Counted from the first letter of the stretch, positions 39,589 through 52,845 are shown. The stretch: DNA of 64,000 bases from Paraphaeosphaeria minitans (GCA_015832175.1 WJXW01000021.1:1-64000); one strand, 5' to 3'. Notes: a model not told the origin generated them from the letters alone. Numbers and translations are program-made.

Positions 39589-42500
39589 CTCTAGACCTTA
39601 CTTAGTTTAAAACGTCTTATAGTTATAAAGTAAGCCTTAGAGATTTTAGAAGTATTATACTATAGTAAGGTAGTAGTGTAGAGGCGGCCCTAAGGTAGCC
39701 TTAGGGCGAGGGCCCTTATTAGGCAGTTTATTTATTTACCTTATTATTATAAGGTAATAGGACAGCGCTCCTGCCCTTTCTAATATAATTATTATATATC
39801 TATTACCTTAGCAGTGCGTTACTATTATAATCTCTTTATGTCTACATTACTTTACCTTCCCTTTTCTTTTCTCTACTCTCTCTTTCCTATACTAACTCTA
39901 ACCTACGCCTATTCTAATTTTCTTAACTATCTACAACTACCTCTATCCCTATCTCCTTTTAGCCCTAATCTAGTTCCTCTCCTATTCCTGCGCTATGCGC
40001 CCCTATACTCTTATTAGCCTCTTAGCCCTTTTTTTTAGCGTTCTGTTTACAGCTGCAGCTAATATTAATATTATTAATAATAGCCTCTAAAGTAGTGCCG
40101 CCTTAGCAGATCTTTTTAGTCCTAGTAGTAGTAGTAATAATAACCTTTTAGACCTAAACTAGCGCCTTACTAAGCCTAGCTATACGTATACTAAAGAGGA
40201 GATTAATAACACTAAAATAGAAGAGATTCTTTAGAGCCTTAACACGCCTACGTAGTAGTCTAATAGTAGTAATTACTTTTACTTTTTTATAACCTCTAAA
40301 AAGCGCGTACTAGCTAATTACTTTAACCCTATTACTTCTACCTATACTCTAAAGTAGCTTTGTGTTACTAAGAGCGTAGTCCTTTAAAGAGATAGTTTAG
40401 ATAAAGAGCTAGCTAACCCTAATATAGGCCTTATATATATTAAATATATTAGGCGCCTAAAGCGGCTTAGGCGCGTAGAGTAAGTCTATAGCCTTATATT
40501 CTAGGCTATTATTAATATTTATATAGCTATTAACTATTCTAGGGCTACTCCTATAGTGCCTACTATTGCACTAAGGCTACTTACTAGTATAATTCTGCCC
40601 CTTTTACTAATAACCTAGGCCTAAGGCAGGCTCTGCGCCTCTAGATTAAATATATAAAGTAAGGCTAGATTAATAGTAATTTGTATATCTATAATCCTAG
40701 AATATATAGCACTAACCCCTAGAAGCCTATAACTAGAACGCTGCTTACTTTTATAGTAGAGTTCTACTACTTAGCCTAGTAGTATAAGCGGTACCTAAAC
40801 TTAGCACTTAAGAACTCTAGCCTAATTTAGGAGCTAGGCTCCCCTACTATACTCCTACTTTAGTATAGTAATAGAATAGTAGTTGCCCCCCCTAGTATAG
40901 ATATAGCCCTAGTAGCACCTTCGCTCTAAATAACTCTAGTCTAGCGTAGTAGTAACTATAATTAGAATCTAGTAGCGTTAGCTAATAATATAGCAAGGTA
41001 GATAAATAATATAGGAAATTATATCTAGTAATTTAAGGAGAGTATAGGCTAGCGCCTAGATAAAATAATCTAGATTTAAGCGTAGACTACTAACCTACTT
41101 ACTACTATTATAGAGCGACTTAGAATAGCTCCTAGCTAACGCTACTTTACTTTTTTAGTAGCCCTAGCCTAATAGCGTATACCCTTTAACCTATATTAAG
41201 AGCCTTATAAAGTAACTTTATCTAAGCCTTTATCTAGGGCTAGCTTAGTACACCCTTTTAGGTGCTGCTACTACTAGTGTAAAAAATAATATAGTTATTA
41301 TAGCCCCCCTTTATTCTTACTTAGTGTTACTTTAGTGCCGCTTTAGTTATAGCAACTTTAGGGCTAATAGTCTTTAGTAGTTTTTAGATAGATAGCGCCT
41401 CTACTAAGTTAGTAGAAGAATAAATTCTTAAATACCTATTATAGCTTCTTTTATAATATTTATGTGTTCTTCCCTATAGGCTAGATAGGACTATTATTAT
41501 GCCTATAGTCCCCCTAGGTGGCCTTAAAGTAGTCTAGAGCTATAGTATCTATAATATTTTTAACTAGCACCTAAGTTAGCAATACCTACTTAGTTTACTT
41601 TACTAGCGCCTATTATTATTTTCTTTAGGTGTTCTTAATGCGTAGAATCTCCTCTACTTCCTATTTATATAGGTCTAGGTCTACTTCTTCTAGCTCTAGA
41701 GCTAGGCCTAGCTAGGCGTTAGTCTAGGTCTAACTAGATAAGGAATTATCCACTACTTACTTAAGAAGGTTAATATAGACAGTCTTATAGAAATTGCTAG
41801 ACAGGTCTAGTGTTACTATAAGTAGGAATAGTATAGCTATTATAGTATATTTAACTTTAAGCTAGTTAAGTTTCTTCTTTAACTAGTTAGTTTTTACGTT
41901 ATATAGCGAGAACTATATCTTATTTCTAACTTAGAATTACTTTATAAGGTAGTAGGTATAGTTTATAGCCTTTATAGTACGCTACTATTTATAAGTAATA
42001 GTAGCTTAGGCTAAAGCTATCCCTCTCTTAAGGTAGTCTAGGAAGTGCTTTACCCTCTTAGTAGAGGTGTAAGTAGACTCTACTAGTAAGGGGATTTTCT
42101 TAAAGAAATTAACGTAATATCTATTTAGTAGAAGGTTTAGGCTTAGGCCTATAGTAGTAGATACTCTATTATTTAATATAAGCTAGTAGGCTAGGAGGTA
42201 GTCTAGCTAGTCTATCTATTTAAAGTTAACTATAATGTGGAGGACTAAAAGTACCTCTTAGTTTACCCTTTCTATGCCGCTGTTAGTCTAGGGGTAGTAT
42301 ACTATAGAGAGGAGTTATTTTATTTTAGTTAATTTATATAGTGTAGTCTAGAACTTCCCTAGCTAGTCTAAGCCTCTGTCTATAATTAGTAAGGTAGGGA
42401 AGCTATAGAACTACTACTATATATTATAGAAGTAGGCTATATAGTACTTTGCTATTATAGAAGTTATAGCTTCTAGTTATATATACTTTAATAGTCTATT

Positions 42501-45500
42501 AGTAATTATAAGTAGATATCGCGGTGCTGCTATAGAGGCCTAGGGGAGGTCTATTATAAAATCTATTAAGAGTTGCGCCTAGTACTAGTTTATAATTAGG
42601 AGTGGCTATAGGAGATTTTACTACTTCTATTAGTCTATATATATTCTTACGTAGTAGTAATTATGTATAAATTAGGCGACGTCTTTAGATATATTATCCT
42701 AGTAGTAGTTCTAGTAGATAATTTTAAATGTAGAGTTCTTAGAATAGCCTATAACTGGAGACTTATGTGCGCGCTATATAATAGTAGTAGTAAAAGGTTT
42801 CTAAGCTAGGACCTAAAGGACTCTACGCTATAAGAGAGACCTATATATACTAATTATATAGTCTCTAATTTATTAGGAGGTAGCGGCTGCTATAGGGAAT
42901 ATATAGTCGCTATAGTGTACCGCCTTAAGCCTAATATAGTAGAGGGGGAACTCTACTATAGCTACGTTCTAGAGTGCCTATAGATACGTGTTAGTAAAAA
43001 TCTAAACCCCTACTAGCGCTGTTAAAAATCGCGTCTATACTAGGATAGCCTAGATAGTTCTAGGCACTATTAGTGGGGCGTTTATTCTTATTTACTAGGT
43101 TATATTTTACTTACGCTAGCTTAGTGCGTCTAGTCTAGCTATCTAGGATTTAGGCTAGTAGTAGAGGTAGAAGTAAAAAGTAGAGAGTAACTCTAACTAC
43201 TAGTGCTAGCGCTTATTTAATTCTTAGATCTTTATAAAGTATTTAAGGTTCTTATAGTCTATTAGAATTTTAAAAGGGCGCGCTACTTCTATTAGCTCTA
43301 GTCTCTATACTTATAGAGCCTACATAATTATAAGTAGCTCTTTGTTATAAATAGTATAGTTCTGCTAGGCTAGTGTTAGGGCTATAGAGTAGTAGGCTAT
43401 AAGGTGCTAGATCCCTTTAATACGTTAGAAGAGGTAGGCCCTAGTAGCGCTACCTAAGTAGTTTGCCTCTACTAGCGTGTTACGCTCTAGGTCCTAGAGC
43501 GCTAGGATAGGGCCCTATATAAATATATCCTTTAGGGCTTAAAAGGCCTCTTATTCCCTAAGGCCCTATTAAAACAGGACCCCTTTCTTAGTAAGGGTAT
43601 ATAGGGGTGCAGCCTACTTAGAGAATTAGAGGAGAAAGTTGCGATAGAAGTTAGTAAAGCTAATAAAGTAGTAGACTATACGCACTATAAAAGGGGTGTC
43701 CTATTAATTAATTACTTATATTTTTACTAGATTAGGGCAAATAGCCTTACCTACTATAATAAGATACCCTAGGTACCTAACCTCTATTATCGCGAATTTA
43801 TATTTCCTTAGATCTATATATAGTCTAGCTTTCTAGAGGAGTCCTAGCACTTATCGCATATAGTCCTAGTGTTAGCGTAGGAGCCCTATTATATAGATAA
43901 GGATATTATCTAGGTAAGCTATATATATATTGCCTAGGGTATCCTTTAGAGCGCTATTAATATAGCGCTAAAATATAATAGGTGCCCTAGTTAGTCTAAA
44001 TAAGACTACTAACTACTTAAAGAGGCCAAACTAAGTATAGAATATAGTATAGTGTTCTTCCCCCTCTATAACTTATAGCTTATAGAAGGTAGCGTAGATA
44101 TTTACTTTTATAAACTAAGTAGCCTAAGAGAGGGTGCGTAGTGTCTCTTTAATAAGTAGGAGAAAATACTAATCTAGCTTAGAGATTATATTAATCTCCT
44201 AATAGTTAATATATAGGCGCTATTTCCCCCTAAGCTTTAGAGCTAGAAGGACTAAAGCACCTACTAAAAAGGAGCTAGCTTATATTTAGCTTTTATCTAT
44301 AAGTTCTGTAAGTTAGTGCTAGAGTTCTGCTAGCTAATCTCTAGACATACTATATAGTAGGCCCTAGGGTAGTTTTAGGAAGGAGCTGTTTAGGGTCTAC
44401 TTTAAGTAGATATAGTAGTCTAATATACCTTAGTGTAGTAGGAGGCTAGACACCTTAGTTTTATTAAAGATAGTAGTGTACTCTACTAGTTCTAAGGGAA
44501 AAGTCCTGCTATTTTTAGTAAAGCCTAGCCCTACTATATTATAGGGGGGTAGAGGTCTTACTATATAAAGAAGTATTATTATAAGTATCTAAGTAATATT
44601 TTAGAGCAAAGTTAGGAATACCCTTTTCTAGTTTTTATTTAGAGTATTAAAAGGTGTTATGTTATTCTCCTTATCTACTAGTGTAGCGAGGAGGCCCTAC
44701 CTCTCTACTGCCTAGGTGTTAAGAGTAATAAGACCCCTAGCCGCGCTAATTATAATTTTACTACTATAGATATTTACTACTACTCTAGACTTAGCTAGCT
44801 AGGGGGCCCCTAGAAATATATTCTAGTAGAGGTTAGGGATTATATAAGTGTAAAGGGTCTATTACTACCTAGATATATTATAAAGTACTACTACTATTTC
44901 TATAATAAAGGTCTATAGTAATAACCTAGCAGCCTATTCTAGCTCTTAGGCTAAAATTATAATATGCTATAGTAAAAGCAAATTTACTAGCTTAGGGCTA
45001 ATTACTATAAAGTATTTACACTTTATATTAATTAGGGCCTCTATATACTATGTGCTATTAAGGAAGACGTAGAGGGTGAAGGTAGGCCTATTTATGCCTA
45101 CCCTAGCCTTAGCCACTTTAACTATTACAGCTCGCCCTAATTATACCTCTATTAATACTATTACGCTTAGCCCCTATATTAGCGCTAAACTAGAGGCTAT
45201 TCTTTTCCTAACTAAATACTTGTCTTATTATACTAAAGTTAGGTTATAATTGCTTAGAGTAAAACTGTATTAAGGTAGGCTCTAGCTATATAGTTAGGCT
45301 TACTATAGTAAGTATACACGCCTACGTTCTAGTGTTACTAGAAGATATATTTAAGTATCTAGTTTAGGCGCTACTTACCCGCCTCTTTACTAGCTTAGGG
45401 CTAGGTTAAAGTTAAAGCTACTATAGGAGTTATATAGATGTTACTATTACTATCTTTAAGAGGGGGCTAGCCACTCTTATAGGAGGTAGCTTAAGTAGTA

Positions 45501-46528
45501 AGCTTATTTTTTAGGGCCTTTATTTTAAGGTCTACTATAATTTATAAAAACCTAGTAATAGCTACGTTATAGTCCCCTTTAGGAACATCGCGGTTAAAGG
45601 CAACTATGTAAATTACACTAGATTATATAGTATAACTTACGTAGTTTCTTAGCGTTACCCTACTAGCTACTGCCCACCTCTACTAAGGTCTATTTAAAGT
45701 GGACGTAAAAGTTAGAGAAACTTTTTCTAAAGCTTTACCTAATTATGTTAAGGCGTGCTTTAGCCTTTTACTAGGCATGTTTATTAGCGTATATAAAGGT
45801 AAGGTACTATATAAACGTTCACGGGTTAAACTGGCTGTCTGCCCCCCTAGTTTAGTAGAAGGCTGCTACTGTGTCCTAAGGACTGTTATTTAGGTAGTCT
45901 TATATTAGCGCCTATTCCTTTTAGGGGGAGCTAATAAACTGCTTATTAGCCTAGAGCTTATAATTTATTATAACCTTCTAGGCCCTAAACTGTGTTTTTA
46001 AGCCCCTAAACTTAGTTAGGCTTAGGAGTAGTTTACACTATAGAATTAGCTAGTTTATACTAGTAAATAAGGATCTGCCCTTTATAGTAAAAGTAGATAG
46101 GCCTAGGGCAGTGCTAGTATAGGCCTATTAATATATAAAGAGCTTACGCAGCTCTTTATTCTAGAGTTATAGTATTTATATAGTAGAGTAGTCTTTGTCT
46201 CTAGTAGTAATTAAGTTCTATAGTTATTTTACTAACTTAGCGATATTAGAGGCATCTATTAGTAGGTTATTCTAGACTTTATTATATTTCTTTGTTTCTT
46301 TAAACAACTCTTTTCTAGAAGAACTAGAATTTAATATTATAGGCTAGCCTTAGAGAATAAATAGAACTGTAAGTGCTAAATATAAAGGATAAATTCTAGG
46401 TATTAAGTCTCTATAGGGGGGTGTGCTGCTTATAAGAAGAGTTTTCCTTAGTAGGTCTACTTCTTTAGGGTAGTTCCTTTCCTTAAGATCCTTCTAAAGG
46501 CTGGGGCTATGCCCCAGCCCATTACACA
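39429..46528 (-). mobile_element. Ty3/Gypsy chromovirus element 6 of array (complete, with the outer 5' LTR)
   Basis: Plus-strand ORF about 40052-41150, pol about 41300-45290 with RT D-to-N site at 43905-43907, gag about 45295-46340, outer 5' LTR 46369-46528. It matches the other elements until 45823. From there to 46528 about 17 single-base differences appear, all transitions, including A/G at 45823, T/C at 45918, G/A at 46037, C/T at 46041, C/T at 46362 and 46377, A/G at 46388 and 46469, and eight in the last 30 bp. It is the only copy whose 5' edge touches unique flanking DNA. Confidence 0.88.
46369..46528 (-). repeat. Outer 5' LTR of the array, with terminal hairpin
   Basis: On the minus strand the LTR opens with TGTGTAAT and a perfect 9-bp inverted repeat around a 3-base loop (GGCTGGGGC-TAT-GCCCCAGCC, plus strand 46499-46519). 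In the five internal LTRs this hairpin is eroded by transitions to CTAGAGCTATACCCTAG. The low-coordinate edge is an estimate from a TG…CA reading; flanking target duplication cannot be tested because the other array end is lost. Confidence 0.65.
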
Positions 46529-47063
46529 GATAGGTAATAGGTTAATAGGTAGAATAATTAGGTAAGGGTAGCTAGCTAAGGATTAAGGAAATTATAGGTC
46601 TAGAAGGTAATTACTAATAAGGTGTTAAAAGGGTAGTAAGATAGTAGGCTTAAGGGACTAAGCCTAGAAGAGAGGGAGGAAAATATAGTGTAAAGGTTGG
46701 CCTATAATAGAGAATTAGAGAAATATAGGACCGATTAGGTATTGTTTAAGATAGCTAATTAGGGAATAAACAAAAGAAAACGCTAACTAGATAAAAGTAG
46801 TTAGATTTATATAATAGATTTTAGATAGAATAACTTAACTTATTCTTTTATATTTCTTACTTAAGGCAAACGCACCTATAATACTATATTTTTAGTAAGG
46901 GACATAGGGTTGCTTTTAAAAGGATGTAGAGAAGTATAGCGATAAGTATTTAGAGAACTAATAGAAGCTATTTAGTAGACTTTTAAGTAGCTGCTAAATA
47001 GCTAGAAATAGTGTAATAAGACTAATAGACTTTTAAGTAGCTATTAGATATATAGACAGACAG
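46529..47063. other. AT-rich spacer between the two retrotransposon blocks, no gene recognised
   Basis: Sequence unlike the array or the Copia element, purine-rich on the plus strand over about 46529-46720. It includes a short direct repeat TAGACTTTTAAGTAGCT at 46976-46992 and 47026-47042 (period 50). Neither strand gives a frame I can assign. It may be older RIPed DNA that received both elements. Confidence 0.5.
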
Positions 47064-47298
47064 TGTCCGTACAGTTTATCGTACAAGTAGCACTGGGTGA
47101 AGTGGGGGCCTGCCTACCTATAGGGACCCGCATAAGGACCCACTACTTAGGTTAGCGCTAAGAGGCAGAGACTTCATAAAGCCCTTAGTGCCCCTTTGTA
47201 CAATAGACAAGACGTAATTAATTAAACCTACTTCTTACTCTTTGCACAATAGTATACTATTAACCCTTAAATGCTTAATTGCAGATTAAGCCAAACTA
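47064..47298 (+). repeat. 5' LTR of Copia copy A
   Basis: Starts TGTCCGTACAG and ends GCCAAACTA, the RIPed form of the ACCA ending seen in the 3' LTR. Same length as the 3' LTR (235 bp), with differences that are mostly C/T or A/G. Confidence 0.88.
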
Positions 47299-47390
47299 AC
47301 ACTAATTAGTAGTTAATTCTAATTAACTGCAAACTAGTAAGGTCTAAAGATAGAGCGCCCTGTAAGCTAGATGCGTAGGCTCTATATTAT

Positions 47391-47620
47391 TACTTTTACT
47401 AGAGATTGAATTTTAGATTATATAATAAGTAGAAACAAAGCGCGCACATTTGTAAAGAGTTGTATAATCTAGTCTAAGCTATTCTATAGAAAAGAAAAGA
47501 GATAATACCTTTACTAGAGATTAAATTTTAGATTATATAATAAGTAGAAACAAAGCGCGCACATCTATAAAGAGTCGTATAATCTAGTCTAAGCTATTCT
47601 ATAGAAAAGAAAGGAGATAG
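47391..47620 (+). repeat. 115-bp tandem duplication in the Copia leader
   Basis: Two adjacent copies (about 47391-47505 and 47506-47620) share ACTAGAGATT, AAACAAAGCGCGCACAT and TATAATCTAGTCTAAGC. They lie between the 5' LTR and the gag start and differ by a few transitions. A short CACGTTG(T/C)AT motif also repeats just downstream (about 47647 and 47684). Confidence 0.8.
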
Positions 47621-47715
47621 TGAGCATATTCACAATCCTAAAAAACACGTTGTATGATTAAACTAGTAACAACTAAACGCAGACACGTTGCATAACTAAA
47701 AAAGATAATAATAAT

Positions 47716-50700
47716 ATGGCCTTAAGACTAAGAGACTTCTTAGAGGAACTATAACCTAAAGATGTTACGTAACAATTAATACTGCCTCCTTAGCAGAAAG
47801 ATAAAGCTGAAGTAATATAGCTTTAATAAGTAGAGGAAGTAATAAATATTAAAGCTATTACCTTAAGAGGAGAGATCGCACAAAAGTACTAGGTAGATAG
47901 AGTAGATCTACACAGCTACCTACCCCCTTCTCTAAAATAGCTAAACACTTATATAGTGTACATAATCGCGCAATATTGCGTAAGTAGTCTTAAAGGTAAA
48001 GAGGTAATCTCTTCTTTTACTAAAAATTTTAATAACTAGAAGGAAAGAACCTTTAATAAGATTAGTTGTGTAGTAAGAAGAGAGCTTATTACTTTTCTTA
48101 TAAAGGAAGGCTTTATTGCTACTAATTTTATAACAAAGGACACCTATGTAAAGAAACTCTTTAAACTATTATAGCTTAACTATAAGCTACAGACCTTTTA
48201 CACAATAACTCTATAACTACAACCTAAACTACTTCGCACAATCCTAACTATGTAACCTACACTATCTATAGGCAATGCATATATATATAGAGCATAGCTA
48301 GGGCCTATCCCTATACGTGCGAGGACAGAGACACTATATGTAGAGCTATACTAGTGGCAGCAGCCTAAAACCCAAACTGCTTTTACCTAACAAACCACAT
48401 CGTACAAAGAGGCTAGACACTCCTAGTCTTCTTAACAACTAGGAGATTATGCTTATATCTAGCTAGACAAGATTATTCTCTTTTAGAAGGCTTAGAGTAA
48501 AAAGAATAACTACACTAGTAGGCTATACAACATCCTAACAGATAAGGTAAAAGTTTTTAGAGAACTATACTACAGGCTAGGTATACTATAGGACTAGTAT
48601 GTAAACATCTTCCTAGAAATCCTTTCTAATTGTGCGAGTACTTACTACCTATATAACATTAGACTAGGACTTCTATAAGATGAATTGTACAACAGACTAA
48701 ATAGGCACTTTAACACTAGTGTTAATTACAATTAGTACTAGACAGACTAGACTACTCTTACCTTTAAACACTATAAAAGGGATAATCTAGCTACTACATC
48801 GCATAAGGCCCTAGAAGTAATAATTAATAAGCTTACTTTAGCCTAAAGGGCTCTTAGATAAGGCTTTAGTAGTGAACTATAACTATACACTACTATTGTA
48901 TAAGTATGCCGCGGCTATCCTAACCTTAAATAAGCTATGTTTAACCCTAAAAACATAGTAAAAGGCTTACTTAGCAACCTTTATACATTACTCTAAGTTG
49001 CTAAAGACAGGAAGAAGTTATAGTTCCTTTAAGATAGTAAAGAGGTGTACTACACTAATTAATAATATAATAATCCTAATCGTATAAAAGGATCTAGCCC
49101 CTTTAGAGGCAGATTAACCTTTAGACTAAAAAGAAGGGGTAACTTTAGAAGTTTAAGCTCTTATATAAAGTAGAAATGCTTTATGTACTATAAAGAAAGA
49201 TGCTAGTCCACTAACTATCTACTAAAGGATACCTAGCGAGCTAGAAGGTAATACATGTTATTATACGCTAACTTTTATAAATATAAACCCTTTGCTATAG
49301 ATGTATAAGTATATATCTTTAACTTTAAAGGAGAGCTAGAGGAAGAAGACTATTGCACAAAAGAGGAGGAAGATAAACAAGACTAATAGAGTAATAAAGA
49401 AGAAGTATAGAAAGCTACCTTATACTTTACTTCTACTACCTACCTTTATCGCACGACTAGTGAAGACATCTAACATAGTAAGGATAATAAGAATACAGAG
49501 GAACCTATATAACTATTCACTCTAGCTAGTTGGTATCGTACGAAGTACTAAAGAGAACTCTAGGACACAGGCGCCGCATAAGTGTCTATAGTAGAAAAGG
49601 ACTAGCTCACTGCCTACTTGCACAAAAACCTAACTACTAAAGTAGACTAGTTACTAGGATCTACTAACATTAGCTTTAGAGGATAGGGTTCCTAGATATT
49701 TCTAGACACTGTATAAATTACTAACTCTATAGGAATAGTAACCTACTATATTCTTAACTCCCTAACACTATTCCTGCTATTGCTAGTAGATGCTAACAGA
49801 CTTAGGGTATACTTTAATAACATCCTAGATGTTATTATATAAAGGGACAGTACAACAGTTCTAGTTATATAAAAGTAGGGTTACCCTTTCTTTAACCTTA
49901 GTAATAAGGAATTAGCTCTCTTCTTTACAGAGACAGAACTCTAACGCCTATACTACTATTTTAGACACCTCTAGACAGAAAGACTATATAAACTTCTTAC
50001 TTAGGTAGGGTATAAAGTAGAGAGCTCTATACTAAAAGAAGTAAGGAAGTTCTATTACTACTACTAGTTATATAACTAAGCGCTAAGACGCTTTAAGTTC
50101 TCTATCTAAGATAACTTATACTTTAACTATAAGATTATTATTAATGTTATACAAATTGGTAAAAGGGATGTCCTACATATTATTAATATAGACACATTCT
50201 TTTAGGCAGTCTAATTCCTAAGATTAATAACTGTATAAGATACCTAGGATGCCTTAACAAGATGCTGGATTAATGTATACTAAGGCCTACTAGATTATAT
50301 TGTCTATAACTTAGGAACTAACTTCGCTTCTAATAAGTTTTAGAATTGTGCGAAGATAGTTAGGGCAGAATGTAGGCAAATACTAGTAGAGGCACACTAG
50401 GCTGTAGGCAAGATTAAAAAAGCATATATACTACTACACTAAGCGTACAATATCCTAAGAGCTAAGATTAATAGTTATATAGATAATAAGACAGTGCTAC
50501 AGATAGTAGTAAAGGCACTAAATAATATAGCTAGGCCTAATAGCATAGTACCTACCCTCCTAGTCTTTAGTGCCTACCTAAGGATTAATAAGGACTCTCC
50601 ACTCTTACTAGAACTAATTGCCTAAGCTAATGTAGTTTAGAAAGCAATAAAAATGCTTAAAAAGGATAGAGCTAAAGTTAAAGTTACTTATATAATTAAC

Positions 50701-52700
50701 ACTAGGAATAGCCTATTATTGCATAGAACCCTTATACTCCCACTAGGCTCTAAAGTTATAGCCTAGAGAGAAAAGAAGGGATAGTAAGGACTATATAAGA
50801 TTAAGAGTATTAAAGGAAGAGACATTATCCTAGAGCTTAAAAATAGACCTCTAAAACTACACTATATATAGGTTAAACTATACTATTGCGCAACTAAAGA
50901 TAGTACACAGGAATTACAGGATATAGATACTCTTATAGCCGCACAAATTAAAGCTCTAAAGCTAAGGCTAAGGGGAAGACCTAGGAAGGACTAAACTACT
51001 ATAGTCGCATAATTAGGTAAAGCTTAACAAAGATTAGGAAGACTAAACACCTAGTTTATTACCTAAAAAGAAAAGGATAACTTTAAGCTTATACTAAAGC
51101 TTTGTGTAGACAGCGTTATTACTACACCTAGCTAGCCCTTTAAAGAATTAGATGTAGCAGAAATAAATGCCCTTATTATTAATAGCACTTTTAAAATCTT
51201 GTTGTACAACCCTAATAAATAATCTAGCTATATCTTTAACCTACGTCTTGTACGAGAGATTAAAGGCAAGACAACCTAACTATATAAGAAATTAAGACTT
51301 GTCTTTGCTAGCTATTTAGACAAAGAAAAAGAGGAGATCTTTATATAATCCCCTACTATCTAGTATATAAGCTAGAGGTTACTGTTAGCTCTTTCTATAA
51401 CACTAATTTAGTTGTATAATATGCACATTAAGCTTAGGGATATTACTTAGGCCTATGTGTAGTCTACTAACAAACTTCTTTATATATTGTACGCCTAACT
51501 ACTAGTAGAAATACGCGATTTCTTCTTACTAAACACAATTCTACAAGTTATATAACCTCTATATAGCGCAGCAGAATTAGGTCTCTACTAGTTTAAGACA
51601 TACTACAACTACTATAAGGAGAAACTAAGGATGTATGTGTTAATATACAACCTATACCTACTTATTACAGATAAGGGACCTAAGATGTTTGGTATTACTA
51701 GACTCTAGACTAATAACACCCTTAGTGTGGTCACAGAAAGCTTTATATAATAAGAAGAGGAGTAGCTCTATACTGTAAAGTTTTATGTGAAGGATAAAAG
51801 CGTCTTAATATAAAATAGGGTAATTAAGTTTAATAGAGGCAAAATCTAACTTACCTAGGGTGTTATTACCCTAAAATAGAAGGGATAGGCTAAAAGCCTT
51901 CGCACAATTAATCCCTAGAATAAAGACGCTGCACACTAATATATTATATAACAAGCAAGAGGTGTATATATCTCTTTAGTTTACTAACTAGAAGTAACAT
52001 TTAACCTGTCTATTGCCGCGCAAATAATAGTACTAATAGAAAAAGATATTAAGGCACTAAACATACGTTTAAACTGGCAAATTCAGAATACACAAAGAGG
52101 ACTGAAATTTATTCCACTTAACCTGGGTCGTACGAAGCTGTTTATCTTTATAGATGGCTCTTTTACTAATAATAGAGACCTAAGCTCACAGCTTGGCTTT
52201 GTTATTATACTAGTAGAGGAATATCGCATAATAACTTAGGACTTTAAGATCTGTGGTAACATTATCTACTAGAACTTAGTAAAGTGTAAAAGAGTAACTA
52301 GAAGTGTTCTAGTAAGCAAATTGTACAGTCTAGTAGGTGGTTTTAATAATATAATTGCATTAAGCACAACACTCTAATAAATTATATAAACACTTTAGAT
52401 CCCCCTAATTCCTATTATAGTCTGTACTAACTTGAAATCCTTGTATGAATGCCTTGTACGACTAGGCACTATAAACGAAAAACGCCTTATAATTAATATT
52501 ATGTTAATTAGGGAGTTGTACAAAAAATAGAAAATTACAGAGATTAGGTGGATTAATAGCAAAGACAATCCTACTAATACTTATATAAAGAAAGCACCTA
52601 ACTAGGCACTCTAAACACTAATCTTAATAAATGAACTACATATTACTGTTAAGGCTTTAGTAGACAGAATTAATAAGGACTATATAATAGAGTAACTACT
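47716..52700 (+). pseudogene. gag-pol: Copia gag-pol polyprotein (RIP-broken)
   Basis: Reads from ATG 47716 (MALRLRDFLEEL). A Gag zinc motif KCFMYYKERC…TNY lies near 49175-49220, resembling a CX2C…C…H finger with one Cys turned to Tyr. Aspartic protease is DTGAA at 49564-49578. Integrase core: INIDTFF (Asp near 50191), then YNLGTNFAS with the second Asp changed to Asn, then VEAHQAVGK (Glu near 50386-50415). RT has QSPTIQ near 51340 and LRDITQAYVQST at 51432-51468. The usual LQTDDT active-site box now reads LQTNNT, with both Asp turned to Asn at 51712-51717. RNase H begins FIDGSF near 52150 and runs to about 52650. Most in-frame stops are TAG/TAA from Gln or Trp codons. It matches the fungal Copia family that has this RT signature. 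The end point is approximate. Confidence 0.9.
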
Positions 52701-52845
52701 CTACTACATAACATTTCTTTTATTATTTTACTTACTATTTTTAAAAAAAAAAAATTTTTTTTCTGTCTAACTTGCTACAACTTCGTATAGACATATTTAT
52801 TTTTAGGCTATATAAGCCTTACTACTAATTTAACATTATAGTTTT

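Larger units (their letters stand above)
6345..46528 (-). repeat. LTR-sharing tandem array of a Ty3/Gypsy element, period 6940 bp
   Basis: The word TAGGCTAGCGCCTAG begins at 6345, 13285, 20225, 27165, 34105 and 41045, exactly 6940 bp apart. Everything compared between copies is identical until 45823. There are five full periods plus 5484 bp of a sixth. The right edge, 46528, is a real LTR end (minus strand starts TGTGTAAT). The left edge at 6345 is a break in the middle of an element, because reading frames continue through the corresponding unit-to-unit points (for example 13284/13285). The order on the plus strand is LTR, plus-strand ORF, pol (minus), gag (minus), LTR, and so on. An ordinary rDNA-like array was considered, but the contents are gag-pol. 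Confidence 0.93.

Noticed and set aside
6345..46528. Ribosomal DNA array, suggested by a ~7-kb tandem period near a telomere
   Set aside because: No rRNA-like sequence was recognised. The unit encodes Gag, RT, RNase H, integrase and a chromodomain on the minus strand.
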